From assembly GCF_042659445.1 (NCBI RefSeq), contig NZ_JBHSSR010000009.1: a DNA stretch of 64,000 bases; one strand, written 5' to 3'. The stretch comes from Macrococcoides epidermidis. GTDB lineage: Bacteria > Bacillota > Bacilli > Staphylococcales > Staphylococcaceae. Both the position numbers and the translations under genes were made by a program. The notes beneath the pieces are model-generated. The model was not told the origin of the DNA. It saw nothing but the letters and a program-made list of their open reading frames with translations, and made no database searches. The first letter of the stretch is position 1. The number at the start of each line of letters is the position of its first letter. Of the stretch, positions 34,623 through 44,202 are shown piece after piece.

Positions 34623-35543
34623 TTACTTAAACTTTTTCGGCACTCTTTTCTTTAAGTTTACCATCAAATCAATAATTCCGAAAAGTTGCGTAATGGGCGC
34701 GTATAAAAACGCGATAAAGAATATAAAAGCTTTGACAATCGGATGAATCTTTCTCATCTTTATAAAATAGCTGTATAAAGATAATCCTTGAATGAATAAC
34801 ATCCACTCTAATACATATCTTAAGTTTATCACGATTCCGAGTGGAACATAATCAGTTTCTGATATTCCAAAATGCGCTAATAGTACAAATAAATAAATAA
34901 TTAATAGTACTTTCGGCATCTGCCATGTAGATAACGGTCTAAAGTTAGGTGTTGCAATCTTAAACTGGCGTAATGCAGGTAAAGTTATCACCAATTGTAA
35001 TAAGGCTAATAAAAATAGCGCTAAAATAACAATTCCAGGCACTTGTTTAATCACTTCATTCATACTTGTATTAAACATTTCTAACTGATAAGCAGGAATT
35101 GTGCCTTCTTTAACACCTTTAGACAAGTATTCATTATAAATATCAATTGTTGGCTTAAACCACGTCTGTACTTTAGGTAAATAGTCAGTTACCTGAAGGA
35201 AGATAATCGATACAAGTGTATATATACTATAAAAAACTGTAAGGATATATAGCATGCGTTCTTTTGATGTACGTTCTATCAATAATTGACCTATGATATA
35301 CCCAGCAAATATCGATCCCATTATGACCTGCATCGTAAATATCGACATAAAAATAGTAATAAGTATTACGATTAAGCTCATGATATAAAAACTATTACGC
35401 GACCTGCAGAACAAATATACAGTCGGTAAAAGCAAAAACGGAGCGATAATGAATGCCATAAATGGCAAGAAATTTATCAGTAACGTTGCCATCATCATAA
35501 TCATCGTAACGATAATTGTCTTACTTAAATCAAACTTCAACAT
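34623..35543 (-). CDS. DUF2232/YybS-family membrane protein
   Basis: A 306-residue protein with about seven to eight membrane helices, e.g. IVTMIMMMATLLINFLPFMA, IIVLALFLLALLQLVITLP and AFIFFIAFLYAPITQLFG. The gene sits directly upstream of gdpP in Staphylococcaceae and Bacillus (yybS), which is the main reason for the family call. Some distant relatives resemble the substrate-binding membrane subunits of transporters, but the function is unknown. It starts at ATG after AAAGTGAGAA. Confidence 0.85.
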   Translation of the reverse strand: MLKFDLSKTIIVTMIMMMATLLINFLPFMAFIIAPFLLLPTVYLFCRSRNSFYIMSLIVILITIFMSIFTMQVIMGSIFAGYIIGQLLIERTSKERMLYILTVFYSIYTLVSIIFLQVTDYLPKVQTWFKPTIDIYNEYLSKGVKEGTIPAYQLEMFNTSMNEVIKQVPGIVILALFLLALLQLVITLPALRQFKIATPNFRPLSTWQMPKVLLIIYLFVLLAHFGISETDYVPLGIVINLRYVLEWMLFIQGLSLYSYFIKMRKIHPIVKAFIFFIAFLYAPITQLFGIIDLMVNLKKRVPKKFK

Positions 35544-35635
35544 AAATTCTCACTTTCTAAAAAATATTTCTATAACTATTCTATTTTACAACTTTACTTA
35601 AAATACCTCAATGTATGTACATTTTTATTAAAAAT

Positions 35636-35673
35636 ACAAAAAAAGACTACCTAATAATTAGGCAGTCTAAAAA
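35636..35673 (-). terminator. Terminator of the yceI-like gene
   Basis: On the minus strand AGACTGCCTAAT pairs with ATTAGGTAGTCT, with one G-U pair, followed by seven T. Confidence 0.8.
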
Positions 35674-35680
35674 TTATTAA

Positions 35681-36196
35681 TTAACCTTCGATTGAGAATT
35701 CCGCACCAACTTCAAATTTAACGTCTTTACCAACCATAACGCCGCCAGTTTCTAACGCTTGGTTCCAAGTTAAACCATATTTTTCACGGTTGATTGATCC
35801 TGATACTACTAAACCAGTCACATCTCCACCAGTCATTGGGTTTTTGTGAACTCCGTTGAATTCTAAATCAAATGTTTCTTCGTTTGTTACATCTTTGATT
35901 GTTAAGTCACCTGTGATTGTGTTGTTTGTTAATGATTTAGATACGAAAGTGATTTCTGGGTATTGTTCTACATTGAAGAAATCTCCAGATTTTAAATGAC
36001 CATCACGATCAGCATTGTTTGTATCAATTGAATCAACTTTAACTGATGCTTTAACATTTAAAGAAGATAAATCATTGATATCACCAGTAACTGTTGCATC
36101 GAAATCTGTAAATTCTCCCTTAACTTTTGAAACCATCATGTGTTTAATCGAAAAGTCAATTCCTGAGTGTGTTTTGTCTAAAGTAAAGTTTGTCAT
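35681..36196 (-). CDS. YceI-family lipid-binding protein
   Basis: A 171-residue lipocalin-like protein that binds a long polyisoprenoid or lipid in family members. It starts MTNFTLDKTHSGIDFSIKHM with MVSKVKGEFTDFD, has a middle SGDFFNVEQYPEITF, and a late SGSINREKYGLTWNQAL. No signal peptide, so it is cytoplasmic here. The frame extends to an ATG at 36,268 (MFKKLFGKDKATK...), behind its own weak AAGGA; the inner ATG at 36,196 is chosen because it matches the family start and has AGAGGTAA. Either could be used. Confidence 0.88.
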   Translation of the reverse strand: MTNFTLDKTHSGIDFSIKHMMVSKVKGEFTDFDATVTGDINDLSSLNVKASVKVDSIDTNNADRDGHLKSGDFFNVEQYPEITFVSKSLTNNTITGDLTIKDVTNEETFDLEFNGVHKNPMTGGDVTGLVVSGSINREKYGLTWNQALETGGVMVGKDVKFEVGAEFSIEG

Positions 36197-36386
36197 TGTT
36201 AAATTACCTCTTTCGTTATTTGTTTTAGTTTTTGTTGCTTTGTCTTTACCAAAAAGTTTTTTAAACATATGTAATCATTCCTTATTTCTAACTTATATAT
36301 TTAATATATCAGATATATTAAATATATACAAGTATAAAAAATATATTATTTTGTTTTTTTATTTTTTTGATTACCATATGTTTAAA

Positions 36387-36430
36387 ATAAAAAGACAAGA
36401 TACCTCTTTTACAGATACCTTGTCTAAATT
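36387..36430 (-). terminator. Terminator of serS
   Basis: On the minus strand AGACAAGGTATCT pairs with AGGTATCTTGTCT around a seven-base loop and TTTTTATTTT follows. Confidence 0.85.
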
Positions 36431-36459
36431 ATTTTAAACAATTTATTTTTTTATCCAGA

Positions 36460-37731
36460 TTATTTAATAACTGTTTGTCCGCCCATGTAAGGAACAAGTA
36501 CTTCCGGAACAGTAATTGAACCATCTTCATTTTGATAGTTTTCAACAACTGCTGCAAATGTACGACCTACAGCAAGACCTGATCCGTTTAATGTATTCAC
36601 AAATTCAGCTTTCGCATCTTTATCACGTTTGAAACGAATGTTTGCACGTCTCGCCTGGAAATCAGTCATATTTGAACAAGAACTAATTTCTTTATATGCG
36701 TTATAGCTTGGTAACCAAACTTCAACATCATATGTTTTTGCTGCTCCAAATCCAATATCACCAGAACATAAATTAATCGTACGATAAGGGATTTGTAATT
36801 TTTCTAATATTGCTTCAGCATGACGTGTCATCTCTTCTAATGCTGCAAATGAATTTTCAGGTGTTTCAAAACGAACCATCTCAACTTTGTTGAATTGGTG
36901 CATACGAATTAAACCACGTGTATCACGACCCGCTGATCCCGCTTCACTACGGAAACAAGCTGTCATCGCAGTAAATTTAGTCGGTAACATGTCAGATGTC
37001 ATAATTTCATTGCGATAAAAGTTTGTTAAAGGCACTTCTGAAGTAGGGATAGTATATAATCCTTCTTTTTCAACTTTAAATAAGTCTTCTTCAAACTTCG
37101 GTAATTGACCCGTACCGAACATAGAATCAGCATTTACAAGTTGTGGTGTCACCATCTCCTGATAGCCATTTTCACGATGAGTATCCAGCATAAAGTTCAT
37201 TAAAGCACGCTCTAGACGCGCACCATCTTTAGTTAGGAACGCAAATCGTGCACCAGATACTTTAGCAGCACGTTCAAAATCAGCCATCTTTAAATCTTCA
37301 ACGATATCCCAGTGTGCTTTCGCTTCGAAATCAAACTCACGTGGTGTACCCCATTTACGTACTTCTACATTATCATCTTCATCTTTACCGAAAGGTGTTT
37401 CATCACTTACCAAGTTAGGTAAACGTACTAATTTATCACGTAAATCTGTAGATACTGTATTTAATTCTGCATCGATCGTTTTAATCTCATCACCAACTGC
37501 GCGCATTGCTTCGATTGCATCATCTGCATTTTCTTTATTACGTTTTTTAAGTGCGATTTCTTCACTTGCTTTATTACGTTTTGCTTTTAACTCCTCAGTC
37601 TGTGCAGTCAATTCACGTGTTTTTGAATCTAAATTTAAAATTTCATCGACGATTGACGTATCAATACCACGCATTTCTAATTTTTTCTTAACAAACTCAG
37701 CATCATTTCTAAATAATTTAATGTCTAACAT
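36460..37731 (-). CDS. serS: Seryl-tRNA synthetase
   Basis: Class II synthetase charging tRNA-Ser; 423 residues, full length. An N-terminal coiled-coil arm (about 28-105, ELTAQTEELKAKRNKASEEI) binds the long variable arm of tRNA-Ser. The catalytic core has TSEVPLTNFYR (motif near 2), CFRSEAGSAGRDTRGLIRMH (motif 2) and NGSGLAVGRTFAAVVENYQ (motif 3). It starts at ATG behind TAGGAGGCAATC. A T-box leader with terminator controls it. Confidence 0.97.
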   Translation of the reverse strand: MLDIKLFRNDAEFVKKKLEMRGIDTSIVDEILNLDSKTRELTAQTEELKAKRNKASEEIALKKRNKENADDAIEAMRAVGDEIKTIDAELNTVSTDLRDKLVRLPNLVSDETPFGKDEDDNVEVRKWGTPREFDFEAKAHWDIVEDLKMADFERAAKVSGARFAFLTKDGARLERALMNFMLDTHRENGYQEMVTPQLVNADSMFGTGQLPKFEEDLFKVEKEGLYTIPTSEVPLTNFYRNEIMTSDMLPTKFTAMTACFRSEAGSAGRDTRGLIRMHQFNKVEMVRFETPENSFAALEEMTRHAEAILEKLQIPYRTINLCSGDIGFGAAKTYDVEVWLPSYNAYKEISSCSNMTDFQARRANIRFKRDKDAKAEFVNTLNGSGLAVGRTFAAVVENYQNEDGSITVPEVLVPYMGGQTVIK

Positions 37732-37764
37732 GTTGATTGCCTCCTAATTTTATTTTTGGGTACA

Positions 37765-37996
37765 AAAAAATACCACATCCCCAAAAGGGACGTGGTATTT
37801 ACGCGTTGCCACCCTAATTAATAGTTAAAACTTTCGTCTCAACTATTCTCTCCATTACATAACGGCTCATCACCGGTTTGCCAAACTTTAATTATGGGTA
37901 GAATTTCATGTATGTAGTATCATAGCTTTCACCAACCGCTATGTCTCTAAAAATTACCTCAACATTACTTATCCCAAATGACAAATTTATTATCTT
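37765..37996 (-). promoter_or_regulatory. T-box riboswitch of serS
   Basis: The T-box sequence AGGGTGGCAACGCG lies at 37,802-37,815 on the minus strand. It is followed by a strong terminator, AAATACCACGTCCC with GGGGATGTGGTATTTTTTT (37,765-37,800), which the T-box bases would disrupt when uncharged tRNA-Ser binds. Stem I is upstream (about 37,840-37,985), with GCGGTTGGTGAAAGC near its tip. A TCT triplet in AATTCTACC is a plausible serine specifier codon. Confidence 0.88.
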
Positions 37997-38006
37997 ATTT
38001 GATAAT

Positions 38007-38035
38007 ATAGTATCATATAGATATAAGAATGACAA
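38007..38035 (-). promoter_or_regulatory. Promoter of the serS T-box leader
   Basis: On the minus strand: -35 TTGTCA (38,030-38,035), 17 bases, -10 TACTAT (38,007-38,012). The spacing is ideal and the position is right for the leader. Confidence 0.7.
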
Positions 38036-38089
38036 CTATTTATGTCATTCTATAGCGAATAAGGATATCACATTATAAGGAGAATAATA

Positions 38090-38899
38090 ATGCAAATTAT
38101 TGAGTCTATCAGCATTCCAAAACGCAAAGTACTTACACATAAAGGGGATTACGGTCGCATATTGCTCATCGGTGGCAACCAGAATATGGGTGGGTCTATT
38201 ATGATGGCAGCTCGTGCTTGTGTATACAGTGGTGGCGGACTCACAACAGTTGCTACACACAATACAAATCATACAGCATTGCATTCAAGATGTCCTGAAG
38301 CAATGGTATCTGACATTAATGATATAAAACGTCTGACAAAACTAATAGACAATGCAGATAGTATTTTAATCGGTCCTGGACTTGGTCTGGATTTCCAGGG
38401 TAATAATGTTTTAACATTATTATTTCAACACATTCAGGAACATCAAACGTTAATTATAGATGGTGATGCTATTACTATATTAAGCAAATTAAAACATCCA
38501 TTACCGAAATGTAACGTTATCTTCACACCCCACCAAATGGAGTGGGAACGATTAAGCGGCATTCCTATTGCAGAACAGACACCTGAACGTAACCGTGCTA
38601 AAGCTGATGAACTAGGTGCACATGTTATATTAAAGAAACATGAAACAGAATTATATTTAAAAAGCGGTGATTATAAAATTACTGTCGGTAATGCAGCAAT
38701 GGCGTCAGGCGGTATGGGAGATGCATTAGCAGGTATTATTGCAAGTTTCCTAGGTCAATTCGATACAGAAGAAGCTATTAAACAAGCTGTATTTATTCAT
38801 AGCTTAATCGGAGATCAATTAGCCCAGGAAATGTATGTTGTACCAGCAAGTCGTATTATCGATGAATTACCATATATGATGAAGAAGTTAGAAGCATAG
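38090..38899 (+). CDS. nnrD: ADP-dependent NAD(P)H-hydrate dehydratase
   Basis: Repairs NADHX/NADPHX using ADP. A 269-residue ribokinase-like protein of the YjeF C-terminal (carbohydrate kinase) family. Motifs: HKGDYGRILLIGGNQNMGGS near the start, ADSILIGPGLG, LIIDGDAI, VIFTPHQMEWERLSG, and the end AMASGGMGDALAGIIASFLG holding the GxGD catalytic Asp. The epimerase half (NnrE) is absent, as in other single-domain family members. ATG behind AAGGAG. It is divergent from serS. Confidence 0.92.
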   Translation: MQIIESISIPKRKVLTHKGDYGRILLIGGNQNMGGSIMMAARACVYSGGGLTTVATHNTNHTALHSRCPEAMVSDINDIKRLTKLIDNADSILIGPGLGLDFQGNNVLTLLFQHIQEHQTLIIDGDAITILSKLKHPLPKCNVIFTPHQMEWERLSGIPIAEQTPERNRAKADELGAHVILKKHETELYLKSGDYKITVGNAAMASGGMGDALAGIIASFLGQFDTEEAIKQAVFIHSLIGDQLAQEMYVVPASRIIDELPYMMKKLEA

Positions 38900-38943
38900 A
38901 AAAAAGCAATCCTGAATCAACTGATTCAGGATTGCTTTTTCTA
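38899..38943. terminator. Bidirectional terminator between nnrD and budA
   Basis: AAAAAGCAATCCTGAATCA pairs perfectly with TGATTCAGGATTGCTTTTT around a three-base loop. The budA stop codon lies within its edge. Confidence 0.9.
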
Positions 38944-39642
38944 TTCGCTTGCCTCTATATCTTTAAGCATTTCCGGATCATTCAAATCATTTTCACGATA
39001 ATGATTGGTATCCGGCATTTTTAAGATAAAATCTTCCTGCAAGGCAAGTTCAACTTTCACGTCTTCAATCTCATAATCAAATACATGACCACCTTGTGTC
39101 TCATCATCACTTAAATAATGTACATGATAACCGCCAACACCAATACCCATTATAAAATGGGGTGTATAAAATCCAAACAACGTCCCTTCTGTATCTTGAA
39201 TATCAAAATAGCCCTGTTCTTTCACTGCTTCGACTAGTTTCGGATAGGGTTGTTGTTGTTTCTTCACTGATCTTGCTTTAATCAATTTAAATTTACCTGT
39301 AATCTTTATTGCATGAAAATAGTTCATACCCTGCATTGCTTTTAATATTTCTTCGTCTAACTGTTCTTTATTTAAACTACCTTTAAAAGTTAATGTCTTG
39401 GTCGGGTTAAAGTCCATCATACTTGCAAATGGTGTTGTTTCTTCAGGTGATACAATACGTACTTTCCCTGTACTTTCAATTAAGTATGGTGTGCCGTCCA
39501 AAACAATCAGTTCACCATTTAAGCCATCCATTGTTCCGATACCATAATTTCCTGTTGAAAGTACATCTGACAATTTAAATGTACCTTCAAACATACCTCC
39601 TACAAGTGCACCCATTGTTGAATATTGATATAAGTTATTCAT
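38941..39642 (-). CDS. budA: Alpha-acetolactate decarboxylase
   Basis: Converts acetolactate to acetoin; 233 residues. Recognised by STMGALVGGMFEGTFKLSDV, YGIGTMDGLNGELIVLDGTP, and the zinc-binding MGIGVGGYHVHYLSDDETQG GHV region (His-x-His plus a later His). The final residues run EDFILKMPDTNHY. It follows budB by 10 bases in a two-gene operon that sends pyruvate to neutral acetoin and limits acidification. The stop codon sits in the shared terminator. Confidence 0.95.
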   Translation of the reverse strand: MNNLYQYSTMGALVGGMFEGTFKLSDVLSTGNYGIGTMDGLNGELIVLDGTPYLIESTGKVRIVSPEETTPFASMMDFNPTKTLTFKGSLNKEQLDEEILKAMQGMNYFHAIKITGKFKLIKARSVKKQQQPYPKLVEAVKEQGYFDIQDTEGTLFGFYTPHFIMGIGVGGYHVHYLSDDETQGGHVFDYEIEDVKVELALQEDFILKMPDTNHYRENDLNDPEMLKDIEASE

Positions 39643-39652
39643 CGTTATCCTC

Positions 39653-41320
39653 CTAGTTTGTAGCGTCTGGTAATAAATCTTCCATTAATTTTGCATTGTT
39701 GCTATAATCTACAGGAATATCTACGATAACTGGTCCTTCTTCTGCCATTGCTTTCTTCAGTACATCTTCTAATTCACTAGAGTGATTCACTTTATATCCT
39801 TTTGCACCCATAGATTCTGCATATTTAACATAATCAACAGGACCTAAGTCAACTGCTGCACCTTTACCATATTTACTTACCTGCTGGAATTTAACCATAT
39901 CATAATAGCCATCATTCCAAATAAGTTGTACGATTGGCGCTTTAAGTCTTACTGCAGTTTCAAGTTCCTGACCTGAGAATAAGAAACCTCCATCTCCCGC
40001 CATAGAAACGATTTTTTTACCTGGTCGGACAATTGATGCTGCAATCGCCCAAGGCAGTGCTACACCTAATGTCTGCATCCCATTTGAGAACAAGAGATGA
40101 CGTGGTGCATAACTTCTAAAATAACGTGCCATATAAATATATAAAGATCCTACATCTACAGTAACTGTCGTTTCATCATCAATTAATTCACGTACTGCTT
40201 TAACGATATGTTTAGGATTTACTTTCTCAGCATTCATGTAATCTTCAGGCAATTCATATTTCTTTTGAATCATATTTGCAATATTTAATAATATTTTTTG
40301 AGCATTTTCATCAAGCTGTATATCACCTGGCTCTAATTTTTCATCTAATCGTTGAATTGTGAGCGCAGTATTACCGATCAATTCCGTTACCGGTGCATAA
40401 TGATTGTCAATATCACTTTGCACTTCATCAATATGAATAATTGTTTTTTCATTCTCTTTATTCCAAATCACCGGATCATACTCAATTGGATCATAACCCA
40501 CTGAAATCACTAAATCTGCATGTTTTAATAATTCATCACCGGGTTGATTTCTAAATAATCCAATACGTCCGAAGAAATGTTCTTCTAATTCTCTTGAAAT
40601 AATGCCAGATCCCTGGAAGGTTTCTACAACTGGTATCGCATTATTCGTCATAAATTTTCTTATTGCGGCAGTATTTTCTTCAGATGATGCACGCATACCA
40701 AGTAAAAATACAGGTAACTTGGCTTGTTTAATTCTTTCAGCTAAAGTATCAATTTCAAAATTAGGTGCCGGTCCTAAAACAGGTGGTTCTTTTACTTCTA
40801 TCGCATTTACCTCCACGTTTTCTGCAGATATAACATCTTGAGGTATACTTACAAAAGCTGCACCTTTACGCCCTTCAACACTGGCACGGAATGCATTTGT
40901 AACTGCTTCAGAAATACTGTTTGCATCCTGAACTTCAACTGAATATTTAGAAACGTGACTCATCAGACCAGCGTTATCTAAAGATTGATGTGTACGTTTT
41001 AAACTGTCTTCTCGTTTAACATTACCACCAATCGCAACAACCGGGTCACTTTCAGAATTTGCGGTCACTAATCCTGTCGCTAAATTGGTTACCCCAGGTC
41101 CACTTGTTACAAGTACAACACCAGGTTTACCTGTGATACGACCGATACCTTGTGCAATAAGTGCCGCATTTTGTTCATGACGTGTCACAATGACTTCGGG
41201 CCCTCTATCTTCTAAAACATCAAATGCTTTATCGATTTTCGCTCCAGGTACTCCAAATACATGTGTCACACCATGATTAATTAATGTATCAACGAATAAA
41301 TCTCCACCAGATTTTTTCAT
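39653..41320 (-). CDS. budB: Catabolic acetolactate synthase
   Basis: Thiamine-diphosphate enzyme joining two pyruvates to acetolactate; 555 residues, the size of catabolic AlsS/BudB, and without a regulatory subunit gene nearby. The N-terminal domain has THVFGVPGAKIDKAFDVLED and the catalytic Glu in VTRHEQNAAL. The C-terminal cofactor motif runs MAGDGGFLFSGQELETAVRL to WNDGYYDM. FAD-dependent anabolic enzymes differ in this region and come with IlvN. It starts behind AGGAGCG. Upstream cre-like sequences suggest carbon catabolite control. Confidence 0.94.
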   Translation of the reverse strand: MKKSGGDLFVDTLINHGVTHVFGVPGAKIDKAFDVLEDRGPEVIVTRHEQNAALIAQGIGRITGKPGVVLVTSGPGVTNLATGLVTANSESDPVVAIGGNVKREDSLKRTHQSLDNAGLMSHVSKYSVEVQDANSISEAVTNAFRASVEGRKGAAFVSIPQDVISAENVEVNAIEVKEPPVLGPAPNFEIDTLAERIKQAKLPVFLLGMRASSEENTAAIRKFMTNNAIPVVETFQGSGIISRELEEHFFGRIGLFRNQPGDELLKHADLVISVGYDPIEYDPVIWNKENEKTIIHIDEVQSDIDNHYAPVTELIGNTALTIQRLDEKLEPGDIQLDENAQKILLNIANMIQKKYELPEDYMNAEKVNPKHIVKAVRELIDDETTVTVDVGSLYIYMARYFRSYAPRHLLFSNGMQTLGVALPWAIAASIVRPGKKIVSMAGDGGFLFSGQELETAVRLKAPIVQLIWNDGYYDMVKFQQVSKYGKGAAVDLGPVDYVKYAESMGAKGYKVNHSSELEDVLKKAMAEEGPVIVDIPVDYSNNAKLMEDLLPDATN

Positions 41321-41412
41321 AATATTAACGCTCCTAATTAGAATTATATTTTTTACAATTTAAATGCTAGTACGAATGCATGCTTACTTCAAATGATACG
41401 CCTTTAAAATAC

Positions 41413-41450
41413 ATATAAAACGTTTTCAACAATATTGAAGCGTTTTCAAT
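41413..41450. promoter_or_regulatory. Two cre-like sequences upstream of budB
   Basis: ATAAAACGTTTTCAA and TTGAAGCGTTTTCAA lie 20 bases apart before budB. Each resembles the CcpA site tgaaaacgntttca but has one mismatch or missing base. Control by CcpA would fit an overflow pathway. The match is imperfect. Confidence 0.5.
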
Positions 41451-41461
41451 ACTGTTCGGGA

Positions 41462-41509
41462 AATAAAAAAACTAAAGCACAACTTAAAAATTGGGCTTTA
41501 GTCTTTTTA
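41462..41509 (-). terminator. Terminator of gyrA
   Basis: On the minus strand GACTAAAGC pairs with GCTTTAGT around an AT-rich loop, and seven T follow. Confidence 0.8.
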
Positions 41510-41511
41510 AT

Positions 41512-44175
41512 TTATTCTGTTTCTTCTTCGTCTTCAAAAATATCATCGAAAGATGAATTTTCTAAAATATCTTTTTGAGTGTCATCTTCTTCATCTTCAA
41601 GCGTACCAACAACATGGCCGTCTTCAGCTTCAATATCTTCGTTGTTATCTTCTAATGCTTCTTCTGTTAATGTCGTTTCTTGTTTGGCTATCACTTCACC
41701 GGGCAACTTATCTTCGTCAATTACATCGACGTCTTCTTCTTTCTCTACTTTTGCAACGGTCGCAACAAGTTGTCCTTCACCTAACTTAATTAAACGAACA
41801 CCTTGTGCTGAACGACCATTTTGAGAGAATTCAGCAACATCTAAACGAATGATTACACCTTGATTCGTCACCAACATAATATCTTCGTCACCGTTAACTG
41901 TTGTGATACAAACAAGATTACCGTTCTTCTCAGTAATGCTTGCTGTTTTAATCCCTTTACCACCACGGTTAGAAATACGGTATTCTGCTTCACCCGTACG
42001 TTTACCATAACCATTTTCAGTAACAATCAATACTTCATGTTCACCATTAGATTCAATAACGTCAAGTCCTATTACTTCATCGCCTTCGCGTAATGAAATA
42101 CCTTTTACACCTGCAGCTGTTCTTCCGAGTGGACGCAGTTTATCTTCTTCGAAACGGATGAGTGATGCATTTTTTGTACCGATAATTAGTTGTTTATTAC
42201 CATCTGTTAAACGTACAGCAATCAGTTCATCGTCTTCTCTAAAGTTAATTGCAATCTTACCGTTTTTATTAATGCGCGCAAAATGAGAAAGATTCGTACG
42301 TTTAATAATACCTTGTTTCGTCGCAAATATAATAAAGGCATCTTCACGTTCTAAGTCTTTCACCGCAATCATCGTGCTAATCTTTTCATCTTTTTCCAGT
42401 TCTAATACGTTAACGATTGGGATTCCTTTTGATTGACGAGACAGTTCAGGTATTTCATAGCCCTTAACTTTATATACACGTCCCATATTCGTGAAGAATA
42501 ATACATTATCATGAGTTGACGTCGTTACCATTTGACTAACAAAGTCTTCGTCCAAAGTATTCATACCTTGAACGCCACGTCCACCACGATGTTGTGTACG
42601 GTATGTTGATGCTGGTAAACGTTTAATATAGTTATTATGGCTTAAAGTAATAACGATATTTTCTTCATCGATTAAATCTTCATCTTCTAAATGATCAAAT
42701 CCACCTGCAGTAATTTCTGTACGACGTTCATCGCCATATTTTTCACGGATTTCAATTAATTCTTCACGAATAATTTCCAGTAATTTTTCTTCATCCGCTA
42801 AGATGGCTCTTAATTCATCGATATATTTCAGTAATTCCTGGTATTCTTCTTCAATTTTGTCACGTTCAAGTCCTGTTAATCGGCGCAGACGCATATCTAA
42901 AATTGCTTGTGCCTGACGCTCAGAAAGCTTAAATTGTTCCATTAAGCCTGCCATCGCTTCAGCATCATTTTTTGAACCACGAATTAAAGCAATAATTTCG
43001 TCAATATGATCTAATGCAATACGTAATCCTTCTAAAATATGTGCACGATCTTCAGCTTTCTTCAAGTTATACTGCGTTCTACGACGAACCACTACTTTTT
43101 GATGCTCTAAATAATGATAGATTGCTTGTTTGATATTTAAAACTTTCGGTTGTCCATCAACAAGCGCTAACATATTCACACCGAAAGATGTTTGTAATGG
43201 TGTTAATTTATATAAATTATTTAAGATCACATTGGCATTCGCATCACGACGAACGTCAATAACGATACGCACACCTTCTTTTAAACTTGTCTCATCACGT
43301 AAATCTGTAATACCATCAATCTTTTTATCACGGGCAAGTTCCGCTATCTTCTCTACTAAACGTGCTTTATTCACTTGATAAGGAATTTCTGTTACGATAA
43401 TTGTTTCTTTACCATTAGGACGTGTTTCAATTAAAGTTTTCGCACGCATAATGACAGAACCACGACCTGTCTCATAAGCACGTCGGATGCCACTACGTCC
43501 TAGTATTAAGCCTGCAGTAGGAAAATCAGGACCTTGAATAAATTCCATTAATTCAGGAATCGAAATGTCAGCATTTTTACTTAACTCTAACACACCGTTA
43601 ATCACTTCTGTTAAGTTGTGTGGAGGAATATTTGTTGCCATACCAACCGCAATTCCTGACGCACCATTCACAAGCAGGTTTGGGAATCTAGAAGGTAGCA
43701 CGACTGGTTCACGTTCGTTACCATCGTAGTTATCTGTAAAATCAATCGTATCTTTGTTGATATCGCGCATTAATTCCATAGCAATCTTAGACATACGCGC
43801 CTCAGTATAACGCATCGCAGCTGCACCATCGCCGTCCATAGAACCAAAGTTTCCTTGTCCATCAACGAGCATATAACGATAGCTGAAATCTTGTGCCATA
43901 CGAACCATTGCCTCATAAATTGAAGAGTCACCGTGTGGGTGATATTTACCCATAACATCTCCTACGATACGTGCAGACTTCTTATAGGGTTTATCTGGCG
44001 TCATTCCTTGATTATTCATTCCGTATAATATACGACGATGTACAGGTTTCATACCATCACGTACATCCGGTAACGCACGAGAAACGATTACACTCATCGC
44101 ATAGTCAAGAAACGAATCCTTCATCTCTTTGACAATATTCTGGTCTTGTAGTTTTGAATCGTGCTCTAAAGCCAT
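41512..44175 (-). CDS. gyrA: DNA gyrase subunit A
   Basis: Breakage-reunion subunit of gyrase, 887 residues. The catalytic Tyr123 is in AAAMRYTEARMSK. The quinolone-resistance region reads HPHGDSSIYEAM, with Ser84, Ser85 and Glu88, the wild-type (susceptible) residues of relatives. The C-terminal beta-pinwheel starts at about 500 and contains the GyrA box QRGGRGVQGM (HRGGRGVQG here), followed by an acidic tail (EDEEDDTQKDILE). It starts 27 bases after gyrB behind AAGGAGGCGCC. Confidence 0.98.
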   Translation of the reverse strand: MALEHDSKLQDQNIVKEMKDSFLDYAMSVIVSRALPDVRDGMKPVHRRILYGMNNQGMTPDKPYKKSARIVGDVMGKYHPHGDSSIYEAMVRMAQDFSYRYMLVDGQGNFGSMDGDGAAAMRYTEARMSKIAMELMRDINKDTIDFTDNYDGNEREPVVLPSRFPNLLVNGASGIAVGMATNIPPHNLTEVINGVLELSKNADISIPELMEFIQGPDFPTAGLILGRSGIRRAYETGRGSVIMRAKTLIETRPNGKETIIVTEIPYQVNKARLVEKIAELARDKKIDGITDLRDETSLKEGVRIVIDVRRDANANVILNNLYKLTPLQTSFGVNMLALVDGQPKVLNIKQAIYHYLEHQKVVVRRRTQYNLKKAEDRAHILEGLRIALDHIDEIIALIRGSKNDAEAMAGLMEQFKLSERQAQAILDMRLRRLTGLERDKIEEEYQELLKYIDELRAILADEEKLLEIIREELIEIREKYGDERRTEITAGGFDHLEDEDLIDEENIVITLSHNNYIKRLPASTYRTQHRGGRGVQGMNTLDEDFVSQMVTTSTHDNVLFFTNMGRVYKVKGYEIPELSRQSKGIPIVNVLELEKDEKISTMIAVKDLEREDAFIIFATKQGIIKRTNLSHFARINKNGKIAINFREDDELIAVRLTDGNKQLIIGTKNASLIRFEEDKLRPLGRTAAGVKGISLREGDEVIGLDVIESNGEHEVLIVTENGYGKRTGEAEYRISNRGGKGIKTASITEKNGNLVCITTVNGDEDIMLVTNQGVIIRLDVAEFSQNGRSAQGVRLIKLGEGQLVATVAKVEKEEDVDVIDEDKLPGEVIAKQETTLTEEALEDNNEDIEAEDGHVVGTLEDEEDDTQKDILENSSFDDIFEDEEETE

Positions 44176-44202
44176 AAATGGCGCCTCCTTAAAATACTAT
44201 CT

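Noticed and set aside
41579..41824. Ser-rich frame antisense to the end of gyrA
   Set aside because: It is a shadow of the acidic GyrA tail on the other strand and has no start signal.
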